The position numbers were made by a program, and so were the translations under genes. From Parelaphostrongylus tenuis (lineage: Eukaryota; Nematoda; Chromadorea; Rhabditida; Metastrongylidae), in assembly GCA_019055375.1 (NCBI GenBank), contig JAHQIW010004267.1, forward strand, positions 23,559-87,558: a stretch of DNA of 64,000 nucleotides. Direction: 5' to 3'. Below, piece by piece: positions 33,347 through 47,100 of this stretch. The notes under the pieces are model-generated. The model was given only the letters and a program-made list of their open reading frames with translations. It was not told where the DNA came from and ran no database searches. Positions within the stretch are counted from its first letter, which is position 1. Every line of letters starts with the position of its first letter.

Positions 33347-34239
33347 CGCAAATAATAATTATGAGAAATAATGGTGTACTACTATAGAACGTCTCATGTA
33401 ACCTTACTCTTCTTCTGCGTATTTTTACATGTTTTTTAGGCATTTCAAATTTCATGTGTTTTGAAAGAAATTTCCATCTTTCGAGAACAACGCTGTTAAC
33501 TGGAAGTTTGCCCCGCGACATTTATTCAGTGCACCTCGAATTTTTAGAAATTCATACCACCCACATTTAAGCACTGTGTAGTTAAGACCTGTAACCTGTA
33601 GACAAGTCCACTGATGAGCATGCAGTCTCTCCTCGCATTATATTTTGCTACAATTGTCTAAGAAGAATTTCTATACTGGGAGACTTTGTCGTAGTGAGAA
33701 TTTTTTCTCAAATCGTAAAGTATGGAAAGCTCCTGTTCTCGGATTATGTCAGATAGAACATCTGTGCTCGATAAGCTATCGAATAAACGTGAAATGTCTA
33801 GGAAAAAAGATCTGCGACGAAGTAAACAGGCAGAAAAAAATGTACGGAAATACTTTCAGTGTGCGCTAACGCATTTATTGATATCATTGCTTACGATCGC
33901 TAAACGATAGTGTGGTATTATTTCAAGGCTAATGGTTGTAAAATTTCTTTGCTGGAAAAGCTTTCGGTTGATTACAAAAAATACCACAAAGAATGACGAA
34001 ACGGCAAATTAAACAAGAAGGAAAAGGAGTTGAAGTCCATTCACTTCGAACTTTTGCTATCAACTTTAGCAAGAAATAGTCGATGTCTAACTCCTATATT
34101 TCTGACATTTTTTTGACTATAAAGTTGGTGTGGTTGAGTAGATTAGAGAACTCTGCTTGATTCAATGCTCGTTGATATTTGTTTTTAGGGTTTTAGTAAT
34201 GATTTTTTTTTCGTTTCGCAAGAAAACTCTAATCTTCTT

Positions 34240-34890
34240 GTATCATTCTCATACCCCATAACGCTCATTAACTCCTTCTATGTAAAAAGCAAACTCCGGA
34301 TGTGAAACGTAATTTTATTTCCGGCTCTACATCGCTCTTTTAAGACCTCCTCGAAACGGAATTCAGCGTTGAAATCGCCGCAATTTGTGCCATTGAATGA
34401 CTGCTGGTATTGTTAAATGAAAAGCCATCCACAAAATGTAGCCGTGCAAACAAAGCATCCCGAGTGTGAAACATCTTAATTTGCTGTTACAGCGTAGTGG
34501 AGAGGCCTTCTTATAAATCAAGTACAATGTTGAACTTGCTGAGTTTTGAGTTTTCGAATGACTATTGCGGTCTACAAAAAAGACTCTTGATTAAGACCAT
34601 TTGAAATGTTGAGGGTCAAAATATGTGCTACTGTCCGGAAAGAGTTATCCCTTTGAGGGTCGCGTGAGCCACTTTTGGTACACTGGTCTTTTTGTGGTTG
34701 TTTCGCCATTCACAAATTTCTCACTAGACTTATAGAACGCATTCATAAGCTTGAGCAATGTCGATTCTGATGCTATGCTCGATTTCTGGAAATGCCTTTT
34801 GGAGCGCTGTAACAACGAAAAGAAAATTATATTTCACCTTTGGCGCGCCTTATAACCTGGCCAGTGTCTCTGTACGTTGTAATTATTCCC
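34240..34890. repeat. Palindromic dispersed element (family F-like, second subtype)
   Basis: GTGAAACGTAATTTTATTTCCGGCT on the left and GAAAATTATATTTCACCTTTGGCG on the right are inverted. ACATCTTAATTTGCTGTTACAGCG and CTTATAAATCAAGTACAATG recur in similar form at 53500-54290 and 57590-58275. Boundaries are approximate. Confidence 0.5.
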
Positions 34891-34899
34891 AAAACCCAC

Positions 34900-36500
34900 T
34901 ATCTATTAACATCGCCATTGTTCAATAACTCACAACTTTTCTTGGTAAGCGAAAAATAAATCCGTATGAAGTCCGTATTAAAGAATACCTAGACGTCAAA
35001 CTTAACCCGTATGAGACGGTGATAGAAATTGCTGTGCGCAGCGAGAATCGCAACGCGGAGCGAATTTTCTTTACTAAAATAGGGTTTTACTTGGTTCGAA
35101 GAGAATTCTTGGGTTAATCTGGGATACTTTAATACACTACGTCGTGATCTACACGCTCGTATGCTTCTGGACTATGTATAGCTCTTGTGTGGAAGAAGAA
35201 CACTTTTATTACGCAATCATGATGTTTTGGCATTCAGTCAACTGCAATGAGTTGTACGAAGGATATTACGTTGCAAATCTTCAAATTATGATAAGTTTTA
35301 TTACATGCAATAAAACTCGCCACAACGATTTAAACTGAAAGAAAAAACAGTGAGTATTGGTCAGAGGTGATGATGCATTCTGTTTGCGATACCAGTTCAT
35401 CGATAACTCAATGATTTTTGGACTAGTGGTGTACTTCAGGAGCTGAGAGGTAGACAGAATTGTAGAACAGACTTTTTTCCGTCGTACTTAAGTATTCGTT
35501 TTTCAAAATATCTATTCATACTTTGCAATGAGCATTATTTCGCGTTGCATCCTTGCCAATGGACACGTCTACTGATTTGTGAGTTCTTGATATTAGTCAT
35601 TGCACTCAAAGCGACTTATACCACCCTCAAGTTCCAATCTCTCAAAACAACTTCAGTGTGACCACACAGACGTGATTATGGCCGTCCACCAGCAAACCGC
35701 TCCACTTTCACCGCTTGGATACATAAACTCTGCTGGAAATTCAGTAGTTTTGCACTGTGAAAGAACTCTCAAAAGAATTACAAGCCTTTTTAGGAAATTT
35801 ACGAAGTATTGCATAATTCTCGTTTGTTCATTGTTGTTACTTGGAATTCAGTGACTTCAGAAGTGGTCGACTGAGAAAATTGCGAGTCAATTTGACCTTT
35901 GCAAGTTTCGAAGAAGGCGGAACTTTCCAAACTCTATCCATTATGTACTGTATTGTGCCCAGTCTCATCAGGAGAACACCGATGAAGAGATAATCATCGG
36001 TGAGCGGTCATAAAAAGTTTCGTCACCCAGAATCCTACCCTACTTTTTGATGTTGATGGGTGTTCAAGGAAAGATAAGTCTCAGGTGCAAGAAATCAATC
36101 GACTCCTAGGAACAGTATGTGCCCAATTTATGGGAGTCGATTGTAGAATAGACAGCTAACTCCATCGGGCCAATTATGAGTAGGAAAAGATGGATTCACT
36201 CTCACAAGTAGGAGACAGATTGCGCAATAAAAGTCGGAAATATGTTCATTTCCAAAGGTTGTCGTCTTCCCGCTAAAAAAAAACGGATTGTTGGGGTGTT
36301 CTGGGGTCTTCTTCTTACTGAAATTACCTACATAAATCTTCTCAGTAATATGTTAACTTTTCGTGGAGAGGAAATGTTCCAGACAATTAAATTTCACTAC
36401 ATAACTAGCAATAAAGTCCGCTGTGAAGTTTGAACGACGGGTTAACAATTTCGAAAGCAGAGGCGTATTTTTCTACTCTTTGCTACGTTTCATTATGATG
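34900..36500. other. No recognisable gene
   Basis: Open frames at 35144-35338, 35600-35854 and 36242-36433 show no family motifs. The missing upstream exons (signal peptide and propeptide) of the astacin gene could lie here or anywhere between 32 and 41 kb, but I could not identify them. Confidence 0.35.
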
Positions 36501-36559
36501 GGTTTTGTAAAAATCAAGGCGACTGATAAAACTCCTTTTTTCATTACATAGTTTATAAT

Positions 36560-37230
36560 TATTATTACTATTTTTTCATTATATTGTATTTTTTTTCTAC
36601 TAATAGTTCAGTAGAAAAGCGAGAGTACTCGGTTCTTTTTTGTAGCGCAATTCCACTATTGCTTCTCACTATGCTCAAGTAGCATATCAGCGTGTAAAGA
36701 AAATCTCGTAGTAACAGAGTCATACGTTTTAATTTGGAGTTTCTTCCAAAACTCAAAAGAAATTCTAAACGAAGGATAAAAATCGCACTTTACATGTGAC
36801 GCGAAGGCGTAGTTCGATCGATCGATGGCGGGCCGCCTCATGGAATATGCGGCGAACCACACACACTCCGACCGTAGATTAGCCTGTAAGCAAATGCGCC
36901 GAGGTTGACAAACTCGATCTCATTTTCTCTGCTTCACTACAGTGAAACGGTCCTTCCAGAACAAAAGCACAGCATTGGAATTGTGAAAAATTACGCTGTC
37001 AATTAACTACTAATAGTGTAAAGAAAGAACTCGGTACTGCGAGATAAACGAGTGTATGAAACACAAATGATTCAGTTCCGTAACAGCGTTAAAAACTGGT
37101 TTTTCCAAAAATAGCCACATAGCGCATTAGTTAGGGATTTAAGCTTTCGAATAATTGCTAAAGTGCAGTTGAAAGTCTTTCTCCAGCGGAAGGAATCGTT
37201 TCTCCATTTGTCGCCGTCTAAGAGAAAGAA
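36560..37230. repeat. Long palindromic element (family F)
   Basis: Blocks CTCGTAGTAACAGAGTCATACG, TCGATCGATCGATGGCGGGCC, GTGAAACGGTCCTTCCAGAAC, CTTTCGAATAATTGCTAAAG and AGTCTTTCTCCAGCGGAAGG follow the order seen at 27080-27845. The left arm is less complete than the right. Confidence 0.62.
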
Positions 37231-37429
37231 CCGTATACTACTTGCTGATTATAAGAAATACAAATGCAACTCAACTCGGGTAAAATGTTGACTATTGACT
37301 GATGTCCACTATTTAAGTTGTTGATCATTGAATATTTGAGTAGAAAATCGATAGTGAAACGTTTCAAACTTGGGTGAAGAAAAAGAACTCTTTCCGAATA
37401 AGTATTCCACAATCATAGGTTCTTTGCTG

Positions 37430-37715
37430 ATTGGCCTGTAGCACGAGGTTGGTCTACATTGGCGAGACAGAAAGACCACTTTGGATCTGCATCAAAGAAC
37501 ATTTAGATGGGGAAGCCAACAGCGAAACAAGTAAGCCTTTGGGAGCGCATAGAGTGAAAAGACATGACAACATGGACTTTGACGTGGTAGTGAAAATCAT
37601 GGGACAAGAATCAAAAACGTCAGCGTGAAAAACCCTTGAAGCTTTTTGGATAAAACCGCAGACGACCGGAAATGAATAGGAGGGGAGCTTTTACATCCTC
37701 TAAGCCCTAATTTTT
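37430..37715 (+). pseudogene. Penelope-like element relic (GIY-YIG region)
   Basis: VYIGETERPLWICIKEHLDG followed by SKPLGAHRVKRHDNMDFDVV and MGQESKTSA-stop-KTLEAFWI lines up with the C-terminal nuclease of the intact element at 3-1535. An in-frame stop follows the KTSA block and the frame is lost afterwards. Reverse transcriptase sequence is absent, so this is an old 5'-truncated copy. Confidence 0.88.
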
Positions 37716-38061
37716 TCTCATGGAAAAGCAAGTAATTACCTGATAATCTGATAGCATGTCTCAAGTCTTTTTTTTTTTGAGGCCTGGTATGGCCCATTAA
37801 TTAATCAGTGAATCAATGAAGCCCACTAGACAGCTGTTCGCGCCTTTTCAGGCTCATCAGCAATACGCTGCCTTTCGATTCAGCCGATTCTTTGGAAAAA
37901 GGTTTCAAGAATTCATCTTCGTGCATTGCCACAAATGATTAAATCGGATAACTCAGATAATTAATTATATTATCATTCTGTACCCCTGAAATCACATATC
38001 ACAATGCACATCACATATAACCCGTGAGAATATTCAAGCCCTTTTTGAGGTTGGTAGGCCC

Positions 38062-38104
38062 GTGACATACGTTTCCTCAATATCGCCTGCTTCATCAGGT
38101 CCAC
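38062..38104 (-). ncRNA. Hammerhead-like motif with intact core boxes
   Basis: On the minus strand this reads GTGGAC, CTGATGA, a 16-base segment, GAAAC, GTA and TGTCAC. Both invariant boxes are exact and GTGGAC/GTCAC can form helix I with one bulge. Helix II pairing is poor by eye. It lies 350 bp from a Penelope relic but on the opposite strand. Confidence 0.4.
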
Positions 38105-38129
38105 ATGCCCCCCAGTGAACCCTATGTTA

Positions 38130-39090
38130 TGGGCGTTATGGACTCACGGACTAAACTGAACGTTTATTGCGAGGTTTAGAAACAGTCGATCAAAAGGATG
38201 TCTACATATTCATCAACCGTAATCCAACCACCGAAAAAAGTGGTGATAACACAGTATCATGTGTTTCAGCATGACGTCTTCCCTTTCCTGCTACAGAGTA
38301 GGATTCAGTGTGGGGCGTGGGCCACCAATGAAGACTATACCGACGGAACATTTGTAAACCACTGAAGTACCAACCTCGAAAGGAATTTTAACATTCTCAC
38401 AGATTAGATGGAATGTGTTCTGATATCCTCTCCTTCCATACAGTATCCAGATTCATTGTTGTGAATGTACATTACAGGACACTAAATAGTCTGTCAAGAA
38501 TGGTACTGCTCACTGCATGCAATGTCACTACGCTCAACAATTGTTTTTATAACCTTTTATAACTGTAGCCTGTTTATGGGGCGCCAGGGACGAGTGATGT
38601 GATGCTCGTCACAACGCGAGGGTCGAACCCCACCCCCACACTCTCTGGCAGTTAACAACGAAGACCTTATGGAGCGCCACAACCAGGCTATCCTCGAAAT
38701 TACAACGAGGTACGCTGAACCAATATTCTACGAAGTTTAAGAAGAAGACAAAAACATTGACTGATAGAAGTACTGGAATGCTCACAAATAAAATTTGTGA
38801 AAACCGAAAATAGAGGCCTGAAAGTGTAGTTTAGGGGTTCGGACTTCTGCAGAGAAACAGGAAAAACTTAATAAGCATTCGGCGACTTTAGCACTCACTG
38901 AACATGGGCACTCATTAAGGTGTTCTATGGATTTCTTCCTAGTTGATTGCCCTTGCTGCAAAATTCTTTACCTCCTCCAGCTTCCAACTATTAAAACAAT
39001 CAACCATGATTAATGACCTTTCCTAAAGGTAAACCTCCACTTTTGATAATATGAGTAATCGCTCTAGCAAGGTTCAGCAAAAAGTTCTGG
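38130..39090. other. No recognisable gene or repeat
   Basis: No conserved peptides or repeats are evident apart from a B-box-like GAGGGTCGAACCCCACC near 38620. I see no complete tRNA fold around it. Confidence 0.35.
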
Positions 39091-39179
39091 AAAGTTTTTG
39101 AAAGTTCCATTTTCTGACCTCTTTGTGCCTTTTTTTCAATGTAGTTTGGTAAAAATTTACCTAGCTTATTTCAACTCGA

Positions 39180-39655
39180 AAATCATTGAAAAGTATGGTT
39201 TACGTGTGTTGGTTCGCCATTATTGGAGAAAAAATTCTCGCCATCAAATGCCGAGCTCTGCTGCTATCAGTTGGATTGCGTCTATGACAAATTGGTGGAG
39301 AAGTAACCAATTGAGGTCCGACAAAAACGCGCATTTTTCAGCAGGACAATGTCAAACCGCATTATGCCAAGAAGGTCAAGGACAACTGAAGGTCGAAGCT
39401 GGCGTCGCAGTTCTTCCGCACCCTGTCTACAGTCCAGACGTTGTTTCCCCTCCGATAATGGCCTCGTTTGATCGATGCAACACTTTTTAAATGGCCGTCG
39501 ATTCGAATCATTTGATAAAGTTGAAGAAACGTGTCAAGAGTTTTTCAATTTAAAAGAGGCGAAAGGGTACTTCGAGCAGATTCGGAATCTTGAAAACGAT
39601 GGCAGCAAGTCATGGACAGTGGTGATCTATACTTTGCAGAATAGCTAATGCTGTG
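39180..39655 (+). pseudogene. Mariner transposase relic
   Basis: Across shifting frames the translation gives FQQDNVKPHYAKKVKD (the DNARPH catalytic region), VLPHPVYSPD (the HPPYSPDLAP motif) and HFLNGRRFDSFDKVEETCQE followed by an EFF-like tail. A SNAELCCYQLD block precedes them (family: NAE.YCQQLDRL). Several frameshifts and stops make it inactive. The 130-residue open frame at 39098-39490 is a mosaic of wrong and right frames of this relic, not a host gene. Confidence 0.85.
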
Positions 39656-40274
39656 TCAATTATACAACATGTTTTGAGGCTTTTGTGAGGTCTGGTAAGA
39701 CACTTTTACAGTACAAGAAGGGCTGAACTTGCATTATCATCAGTAGCACAGTGCCCTTCGGTTCAGGGATCCCTTGGAAACACATCCCTACTTATAAAGG
39801 AATCGACGTCGAATAACATATCACAGTAAATCAGGTGAGAAATTTCTCGACATTGCAGTGACCAACAATCGAGCTCGTGAAATTTGAATGAATAGCTTTT
39901 GTTGTTTTTATTGACAATTTGCTCATATACTGGAACTTTTGAAAATTTCGCGTAATTTTTTTGTTCAACCCTATATATATGCTCGACTTATCTGTGCTTC
40001 ACTATCTATACCTATTCTCCCAAATCTTTGAGCTGCTTTGTGGTTTTTGTTTTTTGTTCTCATTTGTAGTTAAGTGACCAAGTATAATCAAGATCGTTCT
40101 TGAAGTGCAATAATGACACAAATGTCACGATTTTGGCACGCTTTCATAAAGAGTAAAATAGTGAAATCAGCATACTATTTACGCATTGTGTTATAGTTCA
40201 TTTATTCGAAATTCCATGTCTAGCGGGGGCGGATAGAGCAGTGGTTAGTGATACAGATTACCAGAAAGCGTGGT

Positions 40275-40495
40275 GAGTGATGCGCTTGTTTAATCCCCTT
40301 CCTCTAGCACTCTTCTGCAATAAATCAACTGAACGCCTAAGAACACCTTGGCTCGGCACCAGCATTCTACGACATTCATTAAAAAAAACGAATTCCCAAA
40401 CAGCAGTCGAAACAACGCGCGAAGTATTCGAGGAGATTGTGGAGGACGAATGTGAAACACCGAATACAGAAGTGCTGGAATCCGCACAATAATTA
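40275..40495 (-). repeat. Dispersed repeat family D copy, reverse orientation
   Basis: The segment ends AGTGCTGGAATCCGCACAAT, the reverse complement of the family D start. Its plus-strand frame gives TAVETTREVFEEIVEDECE, similar to [18 protein letters not shown] in the 55320 copy. Confidence 0.62.
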
Positions 40496-41155
40496 TAAAA
40501 CCGGATCGTGTAATAATAAATTATGATAATAAATTATGTCCAGTATCCGACAGTGAGTTGCAACTGGTCCTTCCACTACATTGTACTATCTTGGATTCCC
40601 TGGCATACTAAATATTTCATTAACAGCTAATTGAAGATCATGCCGTACGGGCTTACAACCGATAACTATGTCACTGACACAACGTTTATATATCAGCGAT
40701 GAGACGATGGGATTGCCAGCAGTAAGAAACGCAGCTGCCAGCAGCAATCGAATGAAGCTTGAGCGTAGTAGCGGCTCGTTGGCCGAACTCGACTCATCCT
40801 CATGTCTTTCTGTATAAGCAGGTAGTCCTGTGGCACATCTGCACGTGGTGATATAGTGATGTGCGTCACCTCCGTACGTCAATTTCGTTATCACAGTCGG
40901 TCAGCGCTGTTAGCTGGTATCAATGTTCCATAGTTCTTGCTGATAAGTGGACATTATGCTGCACACCTGGCTAGCCATCTGTTCACTTATCTCTTACTGC
41001 TCAATCGCATACTATATTGACTCAACCAATTGGTCTACTTCTTCAACATATGATTTAAGAATTCACAGTTCGTCAAATAAACACTAGTAGAGTACCATAC
41101 TATCTACCATTTGAGAAAAACATAAATTTTGAAAACCTTACTGTGAGACCTATTA

Positions 41156-44100
41156 ATGCGCTGTCATTCACCAACACATCTTCCGACGGCGACGTTGTAT
41201 TTCGGAGGTACTATCTCCGTTATGAAAGGTTCAACAACACAGAAAAGGAAACGGGCCGCCACAGCACGTAAGGAACGCATTTGGCCTGATGGGATTATTC
41301 CTTACTTAATAGCTGCAAACTTCTCAGGTGAGGTCTAGAGCTTCATAAAAGAAAACAAAATGCAACTACCTGCTTTAAGTTTTTATCAAGTTTGGAATAG
41401 AAAATCTAACATTACGTTAACTTTGGTGTCATTATTCTAGAACTTCTATAAGCTTTGATAAAGCATAAACTATCTGGTGTCAAGATATAATTTAGCGAAA
41501 TACTATATCCAGGAGTTAATGGGTGCATATTTTACCTCCAGAAGAACTCGTAGGGTCTACTTATTCAACAACTCATGGCTTTGCATTCTTCCATAGTTAT
41601 CCCTATTTACCAATCCGTGGTGTTGTATGGCTTGGCTGGCCACAAATCGATTCACACAACACCATTTATGTATTACTTGGCATTTGTAGCCTTTGCAAAT
41701 CATGCACTACTATAACTTTCGAAGCGCAGAATTTCTATGTTCTGCGAAGTGTAGACCGAATGTGACATAAAGATAACCCGTGAGCATTCCTTTTTCTAAA
41801 ATCAGCTGTGCAACGATTGCTTGTTTGATCTACAAAAATTCTTTATTTCACCTTTTCAGTAGTAGTGTTATGATGTTAGGACTTCTTATGTAAAAATGTT
41901 GAATACTTTCAAACGTCGGCCGCTAATTGAAACTCCCATCTCATTCGACTCAGAAAAGAGTGAAACGCCTCCCGGCGAGGTTCAAAGTTTTGCATATAAC
42001 TCAACATTCTTGGACTAAGTCTTATTTCATAGTGAAAAAAATATTACGCACAAGAAATTCTGTATTATTAAACTTAACGACGAAAGCATTGTATTAAAAA
42101 GCCAATGAAGGAGTAACTTAGATTTCAGGTGAGCATAAGAATCTGTTCAAGAGGGCAATGCGACATTGGGAGAACTATACTTGCGTGTCATTTGTGCCTA
42201 AATTGGAAACATCACACCCGATTACATAATGTTTCACCATTGATAAGTGTGGGTAAGTCGTCTACATCCTATCGAGTGATTCTCGATTTTCACGTAGAGC
42301 TGCAACATATTCTCGATCAATTGAAACGCCGCCAATAGAAACTTCACGCAGGGCTTTAGCCATATTCGCAATGGCGTGTATTGGTTTCAAGGCATATGTA
42401 TCAGGAAAATGAATGCCTAGAAGAAACATATTCCAACTCATGACACACTTCATAAACTGCTAAATTAACCAACGTGGTCCCTATCAACAGGATATTGGCC
42501 CCTTCTTCTATCAAGACGAATTCTGATTTTCTGGCCCGTGACTCGTTTCGGATTCCGTTCTTTTTGGCGCAACTCGAAATCTAAATAGCAAGAAAGATTG
42601 ACACAAGCAGGACTTGTCTACATGTAAGGTGACGCGTACAGCGCAGTAGCTAGAGTTGCTCTGCAATACTCAACTGATCGACCTGGTTCTGTCTGAAGAC
42701 CGCACTTATCGAGTCTTCAATCCAGCAAGATGATCATACTCAAGTTGTTGTTCAGTCAAGGCCCACATAGTACGCTCAAATTACCTCTACGCTTACACGA
42801 ATGGTGGCAATGCGTATAAAACCGATTTCGCTAGAGATTCAGCGAAAGCAGAACGCGCAGGATTATTTCTTTTTCCTTTCAAAATGATATCTCGAATGCG
42901 TTCGTTGCTTTGAAATATTTTTAAAATTTAGATTGCCAAAGATCCAAAACTGAATTGGAGAGCAATTGCGCACTATAAGGTTAGGATCCTCTTGATGTAG
43001 TCCCTACTGAGTACTCGAAGTGAAGATCTTTAGTTAGGGATTTAGTCATCAGTAGGTATCCAGGACAAACCAGCGTCTCGTTGTGGTCCGTTCTCCAGCA
43101 ATCTTTTCCAGGCCTTACGATTTTTACTGAGTCCACCTAGGGTCGTTTCAAGAACCCGGTCAAACATGCGAGATTGATTGGGATAGCCCAAAGGATTTTA
43201 CGATTTGGGACCCGCAGCTGAAATTCGCTGCAGCGCGCAGTAAATTTGTAAAGCGGCGGCGCAATCTCCTATTCTTCAGGGTTTTTTTCTCTGTTTTTGA
43301 AAAAGCTCAATTCTCAAGTTTCTCGTCTAGGCTAGACTGTCTATTTGTTGTTATTCTCCTGTACAACTCCCCATGTTTTTCGATGTATATAGCAGTTTAT
43401 AATAGGTGCAGGAGAAGCGCTTATTTAAAAAAAAAAAAAACCCCCAAGCGGGCCATACTGCCTTGGCAATCAGTCAGGTTTGTAAAAAGTGATAAATATT
43501 CAAGTTTCAAAATCTTCTGCAAATGTACGATAACCTCTGAAGTCTGAAATCTGAAGTTACTTTCATATCACAACTACACTGAATCGAGATGAAGTTCAAG
43601 GCATGTATCGGCAGTTACTTACGTACTCCGAGGAGGTGAATGTAGGATCTTGCGTCCTTTGTACGCACGCTCGCGATCACAGTCCTTACTCGCACAGCCA
43701 TTCTTGATGGAAAGCCTTTTCAAGTTGTTCGAATGGCCGCCCCGAAAGTAACAGTGGAAAAGCTCTGCCTGGCGAAAAAGCCACCAAAAGGTCCAGTGTG
43801 TGTCACCTCTTATGCACGCAGCTCTCAGGGGGGGACTACAGCAAATCCGTAAGGCCTTCTGGGTTTTCCCAGTGCCACATGATTCGGCTCAGGAACGTCA
43901 TCAAGCCATACAGTGTTGACGCCCGGTAGGTCGGAGAGGTTTGAAGGTGACAAATAAAAAGGGAAAAAGTATGGGTGGTCTCGTGCATTCAACTGGGAAC
44001 AGTTGCGCGCGCTGCAGTTACGTGGATGGCTGGTGCACTGTGTACCGACGTTATTTGTTCACATTTAAGCAACTTTAATCACTTTATATGAGCGTATTTA

Positions 44101-47100
44101 CGGTATTCTGCTTCCTAGTGTGCAGGTCCCAGTACTTTTAGCATTCGATTCGTCTCCTCTGCTGCTCTGCTTGGACGATTTCATTGAATAGTGGGCGAGC
44201 ACGTCTCTTTGCAATCTCGAGGGATAGGCGCAGGGCTCGGTGCGTTTCGGGATACTTGATTGCCGAGGTGTGAATGTTGGTCGGCTGGTGAGATCAATTC
44301 CCGCGTCAACTTGCGGCGAAAATTACTAGCCACTCAATACATGACAAAGCCTTTGGTGTATATTGTTGCTAAAGTTCGACATGCTACTGTTCAGTGGTCC
44401 CTAACTCCTATTCCGCGCTGCTACTTGCATCTCATTGTTTCACTTGGTCCTATTCCAATTCTACTACGTGGGTTGGAGGGACACCGGGTGGGGACTCGGT
44501 TAACACGTACGGGCTATCAGTAAACGTGTATCCGTCGTCTTCCACGAGTTGTGCTGAAACCACACAACTCGCGCCAGAGCACACATCACCTTCTAAAGAT
44601 TTTTTTTTTTCCGCCAATGCTGTTGTTTGATTGTTTGAAGGAGCGTGTTTTTTTTCCGTTCCTTTTTCACTAACTCACGCGGAAGCAAATGAAACAACGA
44701 CCTCATTTTCGCGGATAGACCACAGAAACTATTTGCTGTAGGAGTCGCGCAGCCGTTCAGACCATGGTGATATTCAATGATGTCACTTCGACAGCATGCG
44801 TTTTTCAAGGAAAATATCTTTTTTCGACGTTGCCTCAGAGGAAACTAGTACCCTTGTATATTTCATCGCCGCACCTACAGAGCTCGTTTATTCGGGACTA
44901 TTGGTAATCATGACGCTAATATACGTATCGTTTGCCGATCTCCAACACTGTCGCTGTCTATCCTAGTAAAAACCGGTTTCTCGTCGTTGCAACGCCCACA
45001 GCTGGCAAAAGTTAAGATTGAATTCATCATTTCGTGGGCGATCCGGAGGGGGATCTGTATGTGTTGGCCAATTTCATGTGCTTGTGCGTGAGGTGGTCCA
45101 CCTTCGATGAACGCGAAACGATAATCATCGATTTTCTCAGGCATAAAGAGGGCGGTGAAGGAATTTTCGCGGTCCGCCTCGCCGCGCGGGCCCTTGAATT
45201 ACCAAAGGCTCCTCTCTGATCGCAGATGGGAATTCAACTTATTTTATATCTGCTGCGTTGCAGAGAAAACGATTTTTTTGTCAGGATATAAGGCACAATT
45301 GTCGGAGGAATCAGAAGCACGATGACGCTAGCACATGATGACTAAGAGTCCAAAAAAAAAAGCTCCTCTTTCGGCGAGAAATATATCCGTCGGCCAATGG
45401 AAACCAAACTTTCTTCTGTGGCAAAAACGTAAGGCCTTTTTGGAAAACCGGCGACGTGGGGGCATGTAGCCATGAAGTCTTAGCTTTCGAATAGTTTACC
45501 TAACACTTCCTATGAAAGTTTCCTCTCCAGCGATTGGGAGCGGGTTTTTCATCTGTCCCCTGATAATAACTGGAAATAGTATCCGCTTTTTATTATTTAT
45601 TAAGAGCGTATGATGCAGTGGTTAGAGTGCTTCTGTATTAGCACACAAGAGGTCGATGTTGTTGATCTCGTCGCGCCCTGAGGGCGCTCGTCCAAGCCAT
45701 CGATCCCTCTGGGGGTCCGTAAATTGGTTCACAGGCTGGGTCCTCAGACTTGTCTAGAAAGGATAAGCAACACTGATTCGGCTCGAGCGGGAGGCTATAC
45801 CACGAGTCCATTTGTAAAGGGCCACATATTCATTCAGATCCCTTTCGTGTGGTGCTTACGAATGGTGCCGAATGCATGGCGGCATCCCGCAGGGACTGAT
45901 CAATTTCGCGACGAGTTCCTACACTCTACTTCTAATCTTTGTAACCGACGCTTTTTTCGTACGTTCTTTTACTACGTTTTTTTATTCTAATTCTCCGATT
46001 CTACGGTTTACTAGTAAGCTTGGCCTAAGGTGTTCAGATGCTGTTCGTATGTGGGACTTCCGAGAAGACGGTCCTCAGGCGATATCAATCGGAAAGAACT
46101 GCGACAAGTTCGGCAATTGTCGTCCACGAACTCGGTCATGTGATCGGATTCTGGCACGAGCACCCAGGCCGGATCGAGACGACTATGTGGACATCTTCTA
46201 CAAAAAGCATCCAGGCTGGTGGGTTTCTATGAAAGAGGTGTCTTATAACCTTTTTTGCAGTTTGGATTTCGAATGTTCTTGTGCTTGGCGATGTTTTTAA
46301 CCGTCTCTAAATAAGCCCTCTCGTCGTTTTAACCCTTTGTAGGACGCAATTTGTTTCACAAGCGGCGCGCTTTTCGTTGTTTGATATAAGAACTTTTCCT
46401 CGTCGCGAGAAAATCTTTAGGTTTTTTGGGTACTTTTTTTTTTTCGGTTATAAGGGGACATAAGAAAAAACTGATCTCTTTCGCTGAGTGGGAACTTTTC
46501 ATAGGGAGTGTTTTGTGATCATTTAGAGAGTTTAGATTTCTGGCTACAGCCTCACATCCGCGGATTTTCGAAAAGAGCCTTTTTTGGCGTTGTTACAGAA
46601 GGATACTTCTTGCGTTTGCAGACGCGTATATTTCTCGCCTGACAGAGCTCTTTCTTGGACTATTAGTAATGGTACGATAGCGCAATCGTTTCCTGAATTT
46701 CAGCACTATGCTTTTATCCTGGAAAGACCATTTCTCTGAAACGCTGCAGGTAAAATAAGGTGAATTTCCATCTGTGATCAAAGGGATCTTTGGCCAATTC
46801 ATGTGCGCTTGGCTGAGGCAGTCACGTGCGCTTGGGCGTTTTCCTAAGACCGATGTAAGGTCTATGGGTCGTCACACCAGCGCACGTGACTGCCTGAGCC
46901 AAGCGCACATGAATTGGCCAAGATCCTTTCGATCACAGATGGGAATTCACCTTATTTTACCTGCTGCGTTCTAGAGAAATGATTTTTCCAGGATATAAAA
47001 CACAGCATCGAAATCAGAAACGATTACGCTATCGTATCATTACTGATAGTCCAAAGAAACAACGCTGTCCGGCGAGAAATATGCGCGTCTGAGATATAGT

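Noticed and set aside
39098..39490. 130-residue frame as a host gene
   Set aside because: Its words match mariner transposase only when frames are switched; it is a relic.
44908..45144. Minus-strand frame with an HEIGQH word suggesting a metalloprotease
   Set aside because: It is the complement of a palindromic repeat arm; there are no neighbouring protease motifs and the real zinc site is on the plus strand at 46125-46163.
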